Shown here: positions 25,448 to 35,202 of the stretch, in pieces
Numbering within the stretch: position 1 is the stretch's first letter
Layout: each line of letters begins with the position of its first letter
Assembly (NCBI RefSeq): GCF_016862675.1
Contig: NZ_BONK01000001.1
Span: 124,001-188,000, forward strand
Length of the DNA stretch: 64,000 bases
Source: Cellulomonas chitinilytica
GTDB taxonomy: Bacteria; Actinomycetota; Actinomycetes; Actinomycetales; Cellulomonadaceae
Reading direction: 5' to 3'
The notes under the pieces: model-generated
Seen by the model: the letters and a program-made list of their open reading frames with translations, nothing else
What the model was told of the DNA's origin: nothing
The model's database searches: none
Translations under genes and position numbers: made by a program

Positions 25448-25807
25448 TCAGCCGGGCACGTCCACGCGGAACCGCCCGTGCTCGTCGAACCGGGCGGGCA
25501 GCACCTCCGTCACCCACGACGGGTCGATCGGGCCGTACACGTGCGGGAACAGCTCACCCGTCCCACCGTCCTCCTCGATCACCGGGACGCCCGCCGCGCC
25601 GACCAGCGCCTCGTCGAGCACCAGGACGACGAGGTCCTCGGGGTCGTCCGCGTACACGGCCTCTGCGACGTGGGCGAGCTGTGCGGGTCTCGACGCGTGC
25701 ACGAAGCCCACCTCGTCGAGCGTCCGGCCCCTGGTCGAGACCCGGTACGTGCCGGCCGCACACGCGGCGTCCCAGTCGGCGCGGTGCGCGAGATGCCAGA
25801 GCCCCAT
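25448..25807 (-). CDS. DUF952 family protein
   Basis: The 119-residue cytoplasmic protein matches DUF952: starts GLWHLAHRADWDAACAAGTYRVST, then DEVGFVHASRPAQLAHVAEAVY, LVVLVLDEALV, FPHVYGPIDPSWV. The conserved His (WHLA, FVHAS, PHVYG) suggest a small enzyme-like active site of the ADP-ribosyltransferase-like fold, but no activity is established to my knowledge. The ATG at 25807 is chosen because the conserved domain begins directly after it. Confidence 0.85.
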   Translation of the reverse strand: MGLWHLAHRADWDAACAAGTYRVSTRGRTLDEVGFVHASRPAQLAHVAEAVYADDPEDLVVLVLDEALVGAAGVPVIEEDGGTGELFPHVYGPIDPSWVTEVLPARFDEHGRFRVDVPG

Positions 25808-25897
25808 GCGCGCCAGCCAACCACGTCGCCGGCACCTCGGCGGGCGACCGCCCGCTCCTCGGTGGCAAGCCCTCGTGCAGGAGGCGACGTACTCCTG

Positions 25898-25952
25898 ACA
25901 CGACAAGCTCGAGGTTTGTCGCTCAACGGCTCGGCAAATGACAACACGACAA
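25898..25952. promoter_or_regulatory. AT-richer repeat cluster upstream of DUF952 gene
   Basis: ACACGACAA is directly repeated at 25898-25906 and 25944-25952, and CGACAA (25901-25906) with TTGTCG (25916-25921) forms an inverted repeat. The stretch has far lower GC than its surroundings and looks like an operator region. Confidence 0.5.
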
Positions 25953-25980
25953 CTGGCGGGTCGGTCCGATGCGGGCCAGA

Positions 25981-26214
25981 TCACCCCTCCGGGGCGGGCC
26001 GGATCCCGAGCAGGTCTCCCGGTGTGCAGGCCAGCACGTCGCACACCGCGGTCAGCGTGGTGAACCGGATGGCACGCGCGCGGTCGTTCTTGAGGACGGA
26101 CAGGTTCGCCACGGTGATCCCCGCCCGCTCGGCGAGCTCGACGAGCGTCATCCCCCGCTCGGCGAGCAGCCGGTCGAGGCGGCACACGACGCGATGGTCG
26201 TCGTCCGCGGTCAC
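25981..26214 (-). CDS. small XRE-family regulator (YozG-like)
   Basis: The 77-residue protein is almost entirely a Cro/CI-type helix-turn-helix: RLDRLLAERGMTLVELAERAGITVANLSVLKNDRARAIRFTTLTAVCDVLACTPGDLLG. Proteins of this type usually accompany a DUF2975 membrane protein, as here. The GTG start overlaps the DUF2975 stop (GTGA). It probably represses its own two-gene operon and may be sequestered by the membrane partner. Confidence 0.92.
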   Translation of the reverse strand: MTADDDHRVVCRLDRLLAERGMTLVELAERAGITVANLSVLKNDRARAIRFTTLTAVCDVLACTPGDLLGIRPAPEG

Positions 26215-26900
26215 ACGAGCCCCTCGACGTCGCGCGTCATGCGCTCGCCCGCCGCGAACGCGACCGCCACGACGAGGACCAGCACCGCCACCCACACCGA
26301 GTCGAACGACAGCTGCACGACGCCGGCGAACGTCGGGTTCGCGTCGAGCCCGGTGCGGGCCAGGACGAGCAGGCCCGCCCACTGCGGCAGCAGCGGCGCG
26401 ACGACCCCGGCGACCCCCACGACGGCCGCTGACCAGGCGATCCGGCGCGAGCTTCCGGGGGCGAACGGGCGACCACCGGCGACAGCACGGAGCACGGGCT
26501 GGAGGAGCAGTGCGCCCGCGAGGAACGCGATCCCGCCCACGAGCCCGCTGCCGCGGGCGAGCACCTGCTCAGCTCGGGTCGACCCCCAGGCCGCCAGCGT
26601 CACCCGGCTGTCGACGTTCACGCCGCCGGTGGGCTCGGCGCCGGACACCCAGCCGTCCGGGATCTCGACGCCGGGGAGCTCGAGCTGGACGTTGCCCCAT
26701 CCCGCGGACGGCTCGGCAGCGAGCAGGACCGGGACCTTGACGGTGGCCGGTGCCTGCGTCGCGCCGTTGACGACGTACGCGACGCTGCCCAAGCCGGCGA
26801 TCCAGCCGAGCAGCACGAGGCCGGTCGCGAGCCGGTCGATCCAGCGCGCGATGCGGTCGGGCGCGGCGGAAGGACGGTGGGCGGCGGTGTCGACCGGCAC
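26211..26900 (-). CDS. DUF2975 membrane protein
   Basis: The 229-residue protein has four membrane segments (about 22-45, 115-138, 145-165, 190-215), with an extracytoplasmic loop after the first that starts NGATQAPATVKVPVLLA. The overall layout and the coupling to a 77-residue XRE protein fit the DUF2975/YozG pairing. The GTG start has AAGGAG 6 nt upstream, and an ATCGA-GAA-TCGAT inverted repeat lies just ahead. No enzymatic motif is seen; a membrane-sensor role is an inference. Confidence 0.8.
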   Translation of the reverse strand: MPVDTAAHRPSAAPDRIARWIDRLATGLVLLGWIAGLGSVAYVVNGATQAPATVKVPVLLAAEPSAGWGNVQLELPGVEIPDGWVSGAEPTGGVNVDSRVTLAAWGSTRAEQVLARGSGLVGGIAFLAGALLLQPVLRAVAGGRPFAPGSSRRIAWSAAVVGVAGVVAPLLPQWAGLLVLARTGLDANPTFAGVVQLSFDSVWVAVLVLVVAVAFAAGERMTRDVEGLV

Positions 26901-26917
26901 GGGAAGCTCCTTGGCAC

Positions 26918-26930
26918 ATCGAGAATCGAT
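26918..26930 (-). promoter_or_regulatory. operator candidate for the DUF2975-XRE operon
   Basis: Inverted repeat ATCGA-GAA-TCGAT lies 18-30 bp upstream of the DUF2975 start, where autoregulation by the XRE protein would act. Confidence 0.5.
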
Positions 26931-26985
26931 ATGGCGCACCGTAGCGGAGGTCGGTCCCGCGCGAGGGCGAAAACGAGGCGGGGCG

Positions 26986-27810
26986 TCAGGCGGCGGCCGG
27001 CGGTGCCGGTGGACCCGCCGGGGCCGGGGACGAGCCGCGCGGCTCCGGTCGGCCGCCGGCGGCCTCGTCGCGGACCAGCCGGAGCCACAGCAGCACCGCG
27101 AACCCGCCGAACAGCCACCACTGCGCGGCGTAGGCGAGGTTCTGCAGGTTGAGCCCGGCGCCGGGCTTGCGGGGCGGGTCGAGGATCGCGACCGCGTCCG
27201 ACTGGGCGGGGTCGGAGGTCGCGACGACGAGGTAGCCGGTGTAGATGGGGCCGCCCCACACGTTGAGGAGCTCGGCGGACGAGACCGCGTCGGCGCGGCC
27301 GCTGGTCCCGTCCTCACCGAGCCGCACCCCGTCCCCGGCCTGCTCGGACGCCTGCAGGTACCCGACGACGGTCACGTCGCCGGCCGGCGGCACGTCGGCG
27401 TCGGCCGGTGCGGCGACCCACCCGCGCACCACGGGCAGCACCGCTCCCCCGGGCTCGCGCAGCGGCGTGACGACGAGGTACCCGGTGACCCCGTCGTGCG
27501 CGCGGCCGCCCACGAGGAGCTGTCCGGCGGCGTCGTACGCGCCGGTCACGGTGACCTTGCGGCTGACCATGTCGCCGCGGAACGAGGTCTGCGGCGTGAG
27601 GACGTCGCCGAGCGGGACGGGCGGGGCGGCGACGAGCGCGGCGACGTGCCGGTCCTCCGCCTTCGCGCCCCGCACCTGAGCCCGGTCGAGCTGCCAGGCC
27701 CCGAGCCGGGCGCACACCGCCGCGGCCGCCAGGAGCACCACGAGCAGCACGATCATCCGAGGCCGCACGGCGGCGCGCAGCAGCGTCGTCTGCGGGCGCG
27801 GCTCGGTCAC
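26986..27810 (-). CDS. SURF1 family protein (cytochrome oxidase assembly)
   Basis: The 274-residue protein has the SURF1 plan: an N-terminal membrane helix followed by LGAWQLDRAQVRGAKAED, a long extracytoplasmic domain (RKVTVTGAYDAAGQLLVGGR; VLPVVRGWVAAP), and NLQNLAYAAQWWLFGGFAVLLWLRLVRDE forming the second helix. The C-terminal 30 residues are Pro/Ala-rich. SURF1 proteins help insert heme into aa3-type cytochrome c oxidase. The GTG start lacks a Shine-Dalgarno, and TACCGT lies 6 nt upstream (27822-27817), suggesting leaderless translation. Confidence 0.92.
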   Translation of the reverse strand: MTEPRPQTTLLRAAVRPRMIVLLVVLLAAAAVCARLGAWQLDRAQVRGAKAEDRHVAALVAAPPVPLGDVLTPQTSFRGDMVSRKVTVTGAYDAAGQLLVGGRAHDGVTGYLVVTPLREPGGAVLPVVRGWVAAPADADVPPAGDVTVVGYLQASEQAGDGVRLGEDGTSGRADAVSSAELLNVWGGPIYTGYLVVATSDPAQSDAVAILDPPRKPGAGLNLQNLAYAAQWWLFGGFAVLLWLRLVRDEAAGGRPEPRGSSPAPAGPPAPPAAA

Positions 27811-27923
27811 GCCGCCACGGTAACCCGGCCGCCGCGGTGCCCCGGACCGCCCACCGGCCCCCCGGTGCCCACGCACGGGCGAACGGCCGCTGACCTGCAC
27901 GTGGACACCAGGGGCACGTCGTC

Positions 27924-27939
27924 GTGTGATCTCCCACAC
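27924..27939. promoter_or_regulatory. CRP/FNR-family operator candidate upstream of xfp
   Basis: GTGTG-ATCTCC-CACAC contains TGTG-N6-CACA, close to the TGTGA-N6-TCACA consensus of CRP/GlxR-type regulators. It lies 171 bp upstream of the xfp start, about 30 bp before a possible -10 (TATGAC near 27968). Confidence 0.5.
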
Positions 27940-28006
27940 CCGTGCGGGTCCGGCGTGAGTGCGGTTGTATGACAGGTGGGCGTCGACGTGACCTGACAGG
28001 GGGTTG

Positions 28007-28024
28007 CCGGGACGTACGTCCCGG
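28007..28024. promoter_or_regulatory. perfect 18-bp palindrome in the xfp leader
   Basis: CCGGGACGTACGTCCCGG is perfectly self-complementary and lies 86 bp upstream of the xfp ATG. It may be an operator for a dimeric repressor or a leader hairpin. Confidence 0.55.
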
Positions 28025-28109
28025 GTCGCGGCCCCGTCCCACGCAAGGCTGGCATCGGCACCGGCGGCCCGCCGCCGGAGGACCTTCGGACGATCACGGG
28101 GAGCACGCA

Positions 28110-30587
28110 ATGAGCACGACGACGTCGGCGTCCACCGCCTGGCGCACCGGCACGGGCGGGGTGGTCGAGACCGAGACGCTCGAGCGCATCGACAAGTGGT
28201 GGCGCGCGGCGAACTACCTGTCCGTCGGTCAGATCTACCTGCTCGACAACCCGCTGCTGCGGCAGCCGCTCACCCGTGACCACGTCAAGCCGCGCCTGCT
28301 CGGCCACTGGGGCACCACGCCCGGCCTGAACTTCATCTACGCGCACCTCAACCGGGCCATCGCGGAGCGGCAGCAGTCGACGATCTACATCATCGGCCCC
28401 GGTCACGGCGGTCCCGGGCTCGTCGCGAGCGCGTACCTCGACGGCACGTACTCCGAGGTGTACTCCGACATGACGGAGGACGAGGAGGGCCTGCGCCGGC
28501 TGTTCCGGCAGTTCTCGTTCCCGGGCGGCATCCCGTCGCACGTCGCGCCCGAGACGCCCGGCTCGATCCACGAGGGCGGCGAGCTCGGGTACGCCCTGTC
28601 CCACGCGTACGGCGCGGCGTTCGACAACCCCGACCTGCTGGTCGCGACGATCGTCGGCGACGGCGAGGCGGAGACCGGGCCGCTGGCCACGAGCTGGCAC
28701 TCGAACAAGTTCGTCAACCCGGAGCAGGACGGCGTCGTGCTGCCGATCCTGCACCTCAACGGCTACAAGATCGCCAACCCGACGGTCCTCGCCCGCATCA
28801 GCGACGAGGAGCTCGAGTCGCTGATGGTCGGGTACGGGCACAAGCCGCACGTGTTCGTGGCGGGGTTCGACGACGAGCCGCACGTCGACGTCCACCGCCG
28901 GTTCGCGACGCTGCTCGACGAGGTGCTCGACGAGATCGCCGAGATCAAGCGGCTCGCCCGCGAGGGCGACGAGCGGCGACCGCAGTGGCCGATGATCGTG
29001 TTCCGCACCCCGAAGGGCTGGACGGGTCCGGCGACCATCGACGGCAAGAAGACGACGGGCTCGTGGCGGGCGCACCAGGTGCCGCTGGCGAGCGCCCGGG
29101 ACACCCCGGAGCACCTCGACGTGCTGCGGCAGTGGCTCGAGTCGTACCGGGTGGACGAGCTGTTCGACGAGAACGGCCGCGTGCACGACGACGTGCGGGC
29201 GATCAACCCCGAGGGCCACCTGCGGATGAGCGACAACCCGCACGCGAACGGCGGGCTGCTGCTCAAGGACCTGCGGCTGCCGGACTTCCGCGACTACGCG
29301 GTCGACGTGCCCGCGCCGGGCGGGTCGATCAGCGAGGCGCCGCGCATCCTCGGGCAGTGGCTCACGGACGTCATCCGGCAGAACCCGGACAACTTCCGGA
29401 TCTTCGGGCCCGACGAGACGGCGTCGAACCGCCTGCAGGCCGTGTTCGACGTGACGGACAAGCAGTGGAACGCCGAGTTCTACGGCGCGGACGTCGACGA
29501 GCACCTGGCCCGCGCGGGCCGCGTGATGGAGATGCTGTCCGAGCACCAGTGCCAGGGGTGGCTCGAGGGCTACCTGCTGACGGGGCGCCACGGGCTGCTG
29601 ACCAGCTACGAGGCGTTCATCCACATCATCGACTCGATGTTCAACCAGCACGCCAAGTGGCTGAAGGTCACGAACGACATCCCGTGGCGGCGGCCCGTCG
29701 CGAGCCTCAACTACCTGCTGTCCAGCCACGTGTGGCGCCAGGACCACAACGGGTTCAGCCACCAGGACCCCGGGTTCATCGACCACGTGGTGAACAAGAA
29801 GGCCGAGGTCGTCCGGGTGTACCTGCCGCCGGACGCGAACACGCTCCTGTCGACGTACGACCACTGCCTGCGCAGCCGCCAGTACGTCAACGTCGTCGTC
29901 GCCGGCAAGCAGCCGGCGCCGAACTTCCTCACGATGGACGAGGCGATCGCGCACTGCACGCGCGGCCTGGGCATCTGGGACTGGGCGGGCACCGAGGTGC
30001 CGGGCGAGAAGCCCGACGTGGTGCTGGCCGCCGCGGGCGACGTGCCGACGCTCGAGGTGCTGGCCGCGGCCGACATCCTCAAGCGCGAGCTGCCGGACCT
30101 CAAGGTGCGCGTCATCAACGTCGTCGACCTCATGCGGCTGCAGGACGAGCGGGAGCACCCGCACGGCCTGTCCGACAAGCAGTTCGACGGCCTGTTCACG
30201 CCCGACCGGCCCGTGGTGTTCGCGTACCACGGCTACCCGTGGCTCATCCACCGCCTCACCTACCGCCGCACGGGCCACAGCAACATCCACGTGCGCGGCT
30301 ACAAGGAGGAGGGCACCACCACGACGCCGTTCGACATGGTGATGCTCAACGACCTCGACCGCTTCCACCTCGTCATCGACGTCATCGACCAGGTCCCGCA
30401 CCTCGGCACCGCGCAGGCCGGGCTCCGCCAGAAGATGGTCGACGCCCGTCTGCGGGCCCGCGAGTACACGCGCGAGCACGGGGACGACCTGCCGGAGGTC
30501 CGCGACTGGGTGTGGCCCGACGCGGGCGACGCCGCCGACTCCGGGGAGGTCGCCGCGACGCTCTCCACCGGCGGGGACAACGAGTAG
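28110..30587 (+). CDS. xfp: xylulose-5-phosphate/fructose-6-phosphate phosphoketolase
   Basis: The 825-residue thiamine-diphosphate enzyme splits xylulose-5-phosphate (and probably fructose-6-phosphate) with phosphate into acetyl-phosphate and glyceraldehyde-3-phosphate or erythrose-4-phosphate. Visible signatures are [11 protein letters not shown] (65-75), [21 protein letters not shown] (96-116), the ThDP motif [19 protein letters not shown] (about 190), and [15 protein letters not shown] near the end. The length is normal. The ATG has GGGGAG 6 nt upstream. It starts a unit with pta and ackA, which turn its acetyl-phosphate into ATP or acetyl-CoA. Upstream elements suggest CRP-type control. 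Confidence 0.97.
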   Translation: MSTTTSASTAWRTGTGGVVETETLERIDKWWRAANYLSVGQIYLLDNPLLRQPLTRDHVKPRLLGHWGTTPGLNFIYAHLNRAIAERQQSTIYIIGPGHGGPGLVASAYLDGTYSEVYSDMTEDEEGLRRLFRQFSFPGGIPSHVAPETPGSIHEGGELGYALSHAYGAAFDNPDLLVATIVGDGEAETGPLATSWHSNKFVNPEQDGVVLPILHLNGYKIANPTVLARISDEELESLMVGYGHKPHVFVAGFDDEPHVDVHRRFATLLDEVLDEIAEIKRLAREGDERRPQWPMIVFRTPKGWTGPATIDGKKTTGSWRAHQVPLASARDTPEHLDVLRQWLESYRVDELFDENGRVHDDVRAINPEGHLRMSDNPHANGGLLLKDLRLPDFRDYAVDVPAPGGSISEAPRILGQWLTDVIRQNPDNFRIFGPDETASNRLQAVFDVTDKQWNAEFYGADVDEHLARAGRVMEMLSEHQCQGWLEGYLLTGRHGLLTSYEAFIHIIDSMFNQHAKWLKVTNDIPWRRPVASLNYLLSSHVWRQDHNGFSHQDPGFIDHVVNKKAEVVRVYLPPDANTLLSTYDHCLRSRQYVNVVVAGKQPAPNFLTMDEAIAHCTRGLGIWDWAGTEVPGEKPDVVLAAAGDVPTLEVLAAADILKRELPDLKVRVINVVDLMRLQDEREHPHGLSDKQFDGLFTPDRPVVFAYHGYPWLIHRLTYRRTGHSNIHVRGYKEEGTTTTPFDMVMLNDLDRFHLVIDVIDQVPHLGTAQAGLRQKMVDARLRAREYTREHGDDLPEVRDWVWPDAGDAADSGEVAATLSTGGDNE

Positions 30588-30597
30588 CACGCACGAC

Positions 30598-30630
30598 GCC
30601 CGGGCGGGCGGCGACCCCGACCGCCCGGGC
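30598..30630 (+). terminator. hairpin between xfp and pta
   Basis: GCCCGGGCGG / CCGCCCGGGC form a perfect 10-bp stem with a 13-base loop 11 nt after the xfp stop and 33 nt before the pta start. Without a T-tract it may be a partial terminator or an mRNA-processing element that tunes xfp over pta. Confidence 0.55.
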
Positions 30631-30663
30631 ACCGCACCATCACAGCACCAGGAGACGACCACC

Positions 30664-32775
30664 GTGGCCCGCAGCATCTACCTCGCGTCCCCCGAAGGGG
30701 ACTCCGGCAAGTCGGTCGTGGCCCTCGGCCTCGTCGACCTCCTCACCCGGACCGTGCAGCGGGTCGGCGTGTTCCGGCCGGTCGCCCGGTCCACGGAGAC
30801 GCGGGACTACGTCCTCGAGCTGCTGCTCGCGCACGACGGTGTGGACCTCACGTACGACGAGTGCGTCGGCGTGACGTACGAGGACGTGCTCGCGGACCCG
30901 GAGGCGGCACTCGGGGTCATCGTGCAGCGCTTCCACGACGTCGAGCGCCGCTGCGACGCGGTCGTCGTGGTCGGCACCGACTACACGGACGTCGCCGGGC
31001 CGACCGAGCTCGCGTACAACGGCCGGATCGCGGCCAACCTGGGTGCGCCCGTGGTGCTCGTGATCAACGGGACGGGCAAGAAGCCGGCGGCCGTGCACCA
31101 GACCGCCGAGGTGGTCATCGCGGAGATGCACGCGAACCACGCGCAGGTCGTCGCGGTCGTCGCCAACCGGTGCTCGTCGCGCCAGGTCGACGACGTGCGC
31201 GCCCTGCTCGCCGGAGGCACGGGCCTGCCGTCGTTCGCGCTCCCCGAGAACCCCCTGCTCACCGCACCGACCGTCCGGCAGGTCGCGGACGCGGTCGGCG
31301 GGCGGCTCATCCACGGCGACGAGGACCTGCTCTCCCGCGAGGTGCTCGACATGCTCGTCGGTGCGATGTCCGTCGAGCATCTCCTGGACCGGATCGCCGA
31401 CGGCGCCGTGCTCATCACGCCCGGCGACCGCTCCGACATCCTGCTGGGCCTCCTCATGGCGCACCAGGCCGAGGGGTTCCCGTCGCTCGCGGGCATCGTC
31501 CTCAACGGCGGGTTCCAGCCGCCCGAGGTCATCAGCCGCATCATCAACGGTCTCGGCACGCGGCTGCCGATCATCCAGACGGACCTCGGCACGTTCCGGT
31601 CCGCGAGCGCCGCCGCCGCCGTGCGCGGTCGCCTGTCCGCCGACTCGCAGATCAAGGTGGACACGGCCCTGGCGCTGTTCGAGGAGCACGTCGACGGTGC
31701 CGCGCTGCTCGCGGCGCTCGACGTGGCGCACCCGGAGGTCGTCACGCCCCTGATGTTCGAGTACGCGCTGCTGGACCGGGCCCGGTCCGACAAGCGCCAC
31801 ATCGTGCTGCCGGAGGGCGACGACGACCGGATCCTGCGGGCCGCCTCCACGCTGCTGCGTCGTGGCGTCGCCCGGCTGACGATCCTCGGCGACGAGACCG
31901 CGATCCGCACCCGGGCCACGGAGCTGGGCCTCGACCTCGCGGAGGCCGACGTCGTCGACCCGCACGCGGGCCCGCTGCTGGAGCGGTTCGCGACCGAGTA
32001 CACCGAGATGCGCAAGCACAAGGGCATGACGGTGGAGCGGGCCAAGGAGATCGTCCCGTCGGTGTCGTACTTCGGCACGCTCATGGTGCAGCTCGGGCTC
32101 GCGGACGGCATGGTCTCCGGCGCGGCCCACACCACGGCGCACACGATCAAGCCGGCGTTCGAGATCATCAAGACCGAGCCGGGCGTCGGGAGCGTGTCGA
32201 GCGCGTTCCTCATGTGCCTGGAGGACCGGGTGCTGGTGTACGCGGACTGCGCGGTCATCCCCGACCCGACCGCCGAGCAGCTCGCGGACATCGCGATCTC
32301 GTCGGCGGCGACCGCGGTGCAGTTCGGCATCGAGCCGCGGATCGCGATGCTGTCGTACTCGACGGGCGCGTCGGGGTCCGGCGCCGACGTCGACAAGGTC
32401 CGCGCCGCGACCGAGCTGGTCCGCGAGCGCCGGCCGGACCTGTCCGTCGAGGGCCCGATCCAGTACGACGCCGCCGTGGACGCGTCGGTCGCGCAGACGA
32501 AGCTGCCCGACTCGACGGTCGCGGGCCGGGCGACCGTGTTCGTCTTCCCCGACCTCAACACCGGCAACAACACGTACAAGGCCGTGCAGCGCTCGGCGGG
32601 CGCCGTGGCGATCGGCCCCGTGCTGCAGGGCCTGCGCAAGCCCGTGAACGACCTGTCGCGCGGCGCGCTCGTGCAGGACATCGTCAACACGGTCGCCATC
32701 ACGGCGATCCAGGCGCAGGCGCTCGCCGCCCTCACCACCACCACGACCGAGCCCGCGGAGGCGACGACCCGATGA
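30664..32775 (+). CDS. pta: phosphate acetyltransferase
   Basis: The 703-residue long-form enzyme interconverts acetyl-phosphate and acetyl-CoA. Domains are an N-terminal BioD-like P-loop domain ([19 protein letters not shown]), a DRTGG regulatory domain (about 215-330), and the C-terminal catalytic PTA domain from about 375 ([49 protein letters not shown]). The GTG at 30664 has AGGAG about 10 nt upstream. It follows xfp and overlaps ackA (ATGA), so acetyl-phosphate made by phosphoketolase can go to either enzyme. Confidence 0.97.
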   Translation: MARSIYLASPEGDSGKSVVALGLVDLLTRTVQRVGVFRPVARSTETRDYVLELLLAHDGVDLTYDECVGVTYEDVLADPEAALGVIVQRFHDVERRCDAVVVVGTDYTDVAGPTELAYNGRIAANLGAPVVLVINGTGKKPAAVHQTAEVVIAEMHANHAQVVAVVANRCSSRQVDDVRALLAGGTGLPSFALPENPLLTAPTVRQVADAVGGRLIHGDEDLLSREVLDMLVGAMSVEHLLDRIADGAVLITPGDRSDILLGLLMAHQAEGFPSLAGIVLNGGFQPPEVISRIINGLGTRLPIIQTDLGTFRSASAAAAVRGRLSADSQIKVDTALALFEEHVDGAALLAALDVAHPEVVTPLMFEYALLDRARSDKRHIVLPEGDDDRILRAASTLLRRGVARLTILGDETAIRTRATELGLDLAEADVVDPHAGPLLERFATEYTEMRKHKGMTVERAKEIVPSVSYFGTLMVQLGLADGMVSGAAHTTAHTIKPAFEIIKTEPGVGSVSSAFLMCLEDRVLVYADCAVIPDPTAEQLADIAISSAATAVQFGIEPRIAMLSYSTGASGSGADVDKVRAATELVRERRPDLSVEGPIQYDAAVDASVAQTKLPDSTVAGRATVFVFPDLNTGNNTYKAVQRSAGAVAIGPVLQGLRKPVNDLSRGALVQDIVNTVAITAIQAQALAALTTTTTEPAEATTR

Positions 32776-34037
32776 ACCAGCACCCGCACGGCAGCGTGCT
32801 CGTCGTGAACTCCGGCTCGTCGTCGATCAAGTACCAGCTCGTCGACCCCGTCGGGGGTGCCGCGATCGCGTCGGGCATCGTCGAGCGGATCGGCGAGGAG
32901 GCGGGCGTCGTCAAGCACACGTTCGGCGACACCACGGTGGAGCGCACCGACCCGGTGCCCGACCACGACGCGGGCCTGCGCACGGTGCTGGGGCTGTTCG
33001 ACGAGGTCGGGCCGCGACTGTCCGAGGCGCACGTGATCGCGGTCGGCCACCGTGTGGTGCACGGCGGCTCGACGTTCACGGGTCCGGCCGTCGTCGACGA
33101 CGACGTGATCGCGAAGATCGACGCCCTGTCCCCGCTCGCGCCGCTGCACAACCCGCCGAACCTCACCGGCATCACGGTGGCACGCGAGCTGCTGCCGGAC
33201 GTGCCGCACGTCGTCGTGTTCGACACGGCGTTCTTCCACACGCTGCCCGACGCGGCGGCGACGTACGCGATCGACGTCGACGTGGCCCGGGAGCACGGCG
33301 TGCGGCGGTACGGCTTCCACGGCACGTCCCACCAGTACGTGTCGGGCGAGGTCGCCCGGGTGCTCGGCCGCCCGCTGGCGGACCTCAACCAGATCGTCCT
33401 GCACCTCGGCAACGGCGCCTCCGCGTCGGCGGTGCGCGGCGGCGTGGCCGTCGAGACGTCCATGGGGCTGACACCGCTCGAGGGGCTCGTCATGGGCACC
33501 CGCTCGGGCGACATCGACGCAGCCGTGCTCATCCACCTGCAGCGCAACGCCGGCATGTCCGTCGACGACGTCGACGACCTGCTCAACCGCCGCTCCGGCC
33601 TCAAGGGGCTCGCGGGCGAGAACGACTTCCGCTCCCTGCACCAGCTCATCGAGGGCGGCGACGCGGCCGCGCAGCGGGCCCTCGACGTGTACATCCACCG
33701 GCTGCGCAAGTACATCGGCGCGTACGTCGCGGTGCTCGGCCGGGTCGACGCGATCACGTTCACCGCCGGGGTCGGCGAGAACGACGACATCGTCCGCGCG
33801 CTCGCGTGCGCCGGGCTGGAGCCGCTCGGCATCGCGCTCGACCCGGAGCGCAACGCGGGCCGCAAGAAGGTCGCGACGATCGTCTCGGCGGACTGGGCGA
33901 GCACCCGCGTGCTCGTCGTGCCGACGAACGAGGAGCTGGCCATCGCCCGGCAGGCCGTCGCCACGATCGAGGCGGCCGGCCTCGAGGGGACGAGCGACGA
34001 GTCGGACCCCGCGCCCGCGGTGGCCGGTCACGCGTGA
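32772..34037 (+). CDS. ackA: acetate kinase
   Basis: The 421-residue enzyme makes ATP and acetate from acetyl-phosphate and ADP. ASKHA-fold signatures are present: [15 protein letters not shown] at the start, [62 protein letters not shown], and FTAGVGEN. The C-terminal 20 residues are an acidic/Ala-rich extension. The start overlaps the pta stop (ATGA). Together with xfp and pta this gives a bifid-shunt-like route from pentose phosphates to acetate. Confidence 0.97.
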   Translation: MNQHPHGSVLVVNSGSSSIKYQLVDPVGGAAIASGIVERIGEEAGVVKHTFGDTTVERTDPVPDHDAGLRTVLGLFDEVGPRLSEAHVIAVGHRVVHGGSTFTGPAVVDDDVIAKIDALSPLAPLHNPPNLTGITVARELLPDVPHVVVFDTAFFHTLPDAAATYAIDVDVAREHGVRRYGFHGTSHQYVSGEVARVLGRPLADLNQIVLHLGNGASASAVRGGVAVETSMGLTPLEGLVMGTRSGDIDAAVLIHLQRNAGMSVDDVDDLLNRRSGLKGLAGENDFRSLHQLIEGGDAAAQRALDVYIHRLRKYIGAYVAVLGRVDAITFTAGVGENDDIVRALACAGLEPLGIALDPERNAGRKKVATIVSADWASTRVLVVPTNEELAIARQAVATIEAAGLEGTSDESDPAPAVAGHA

Positions 34038-34074
34038 CGCGTCGGCCCTCTCGGGCGGTCGGCGCCGCCGCCGG

Positions 34075-35079
34075 TCATCCCGTCGCCAGCCCCCACGTCC
34101 CCCGCCAGGTCGCCCCGGGCTCGAGCGTCACGAGGTCCGCTCCCGACCGGAGCGCGTGCGGCGGGCACGTCATCGGCTCGATCGCGACGGACCGCCGCCG
34201 GCGCTCGGCGGGCTCGACCCCGTCCGCCGTGTAGACCATGAGGTAGCCGAACGCGTCGTCGACCCACAGGCGTACGCCCTGTCCGCCCACGGGGTCGGCG
34301 AGGTGCACGACCGCGCGTCCGTCGTCCCCTCGGGCGAGCTCGCCGAACACCGTGTCGAGGATCTCGGGTCCGACCGCCCGGGGCGTGCGGAAGTCGAGGT
34401 GCGAACCCGTGACGTCGACGGGCGTCGGCCGCTCGTCGCGGTCGGCGGGCACCGGGAAGTGCGTCTGAGCCGGCACGAGGAGCTCGAGGGCGTCGACGGG
34501 CACCCCCAGCCCGAGGTACGGGTGGAAGCCCATGCCGAACGGGGCCGGCTCCACCCCGGTGTTCCGCACCGACGACGCGACGGTGAGCCCCTCGGCCGAG
34601 AGGTGGTAGCCGAGCTGCAGCGTGAGCTCCCACGCGTAGCCGGGCTGCGGGCGCAGGACGCACCCGAGTACCACGTCGTGCTCGGTCCACGAGACCTCGG
34701 TCCAGTCGAGCCAGCGGACCATGCCGTGGATCGCGTTCCCGCGCTCCGGCTCGTCGACCGCGACCTGGCAGGTCCGGCCGCCGAACGTGTACCGGCCTCC
34801 CGCGAGCCGGTTGGGGAAGGGCGCGAGCACCTGCCCCCGCCCGTCGGGCGCACGCTCGTCGACGTCGAACCCGTCCACGACGGGCCGGCCGTCCAGCACG
34901 CACTCCCGCAGGCCTGCGCCGACCTGCGTGACGACGGCCTCGTGGTCGCGCCACGTGATGCGGTGCTGGCGCCCGGACGGAGGGGTGCGCCCGACGACGG
35001 GCCCAGCCTCGGGACGGGTCGTCGTCGTCGACGGCTCCGGGTGACCGCCACGCGGCGTCGGGTGACCTCCTGGCAACAT
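34075..35079 (-). CDS. aldose-1-epimerase family protein
   Basis: The 334-residue protein belongs to the galactose mutarotase-like superfamily. Motifs include GFDVDERAPDGRGQVLAPFPNRL, NAIHGMVRWLDWT (catalytic-type His), GFHPYL, and SVAIEPMTCPPHAL near the end, where the Glu would be the general base. It probably interconverts the alpha and beta anomers of a sugar or sugar phosphate; the exact substrate is open. The ATG at 35079 gives a Pro/Thr-rich N-terminal tail of about 40 residues before the domain, so the start is the least certain part. It is divergent from cydA and convergent with ackA. Confidence 0.82.
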   Translation of the reverse strand: MLPGGHPTPRGGHPEPSTTTTRPEAGPVVGRTPPSGRQHRITWRDHEAVVTQVGAGLRECVLDGRPVVDGFDVDERAPDGRGQVLAPFPNRLAGGRYTFGGRTCQVAVDEPERGNAIHGMVRWLDWTEVSWTEHDVVLGCVLRPQPGYAWELTLQLGYHLSAEGLTVASSVRNTGVEPAPFGMGFHPYLGLGVPVDALELLVPAQTHFPVPADRDERPTPVDVTGSHLDFRTPRAVGPEILDTVFGELARGDDGRAVVHLADPVGGQGVRLWVDDAFGYLMVYTADGVEPAERRRRSVAIEPMTCPPHALRSGADLVTLEPGATWRGTWGLATG

Positions 35080-35090
35080 CCGCTCCGTTT

Positions 35091-35108
35091 CATCCCCCTG
35101 GGGTGATG
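35091..35108. promoter_or_regulatory. imperfect inverted repeat in the cydA upstream region
   Basis: CATCCCCCTGGGGTGATG has arms that pair with one mismatch. It lies in the 123-bp divergent gap between the epimerase gene and cydA, a reasonable place for a redox or oxygen regulator. The regulator is not identified. Confidence 0.35.
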
Positions 35109-35202
35109 CCGCCCCGGACGGGCGCGGCGACGCTCGACGATAGCCGGTCCTCGCCGGGCGCAGGACGCGCGCCCGGGACCCCGCGACCTCCCGGGAGCAA
35201 GG

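Noticed and set aside
30861-34037. A 1058-codon plus-strand frame running through pta into ackA
   Set aside because: Its last part is the real ackA (from 32772). The first part is an Arg-rich shadow of pta in another frame, not a fusion.
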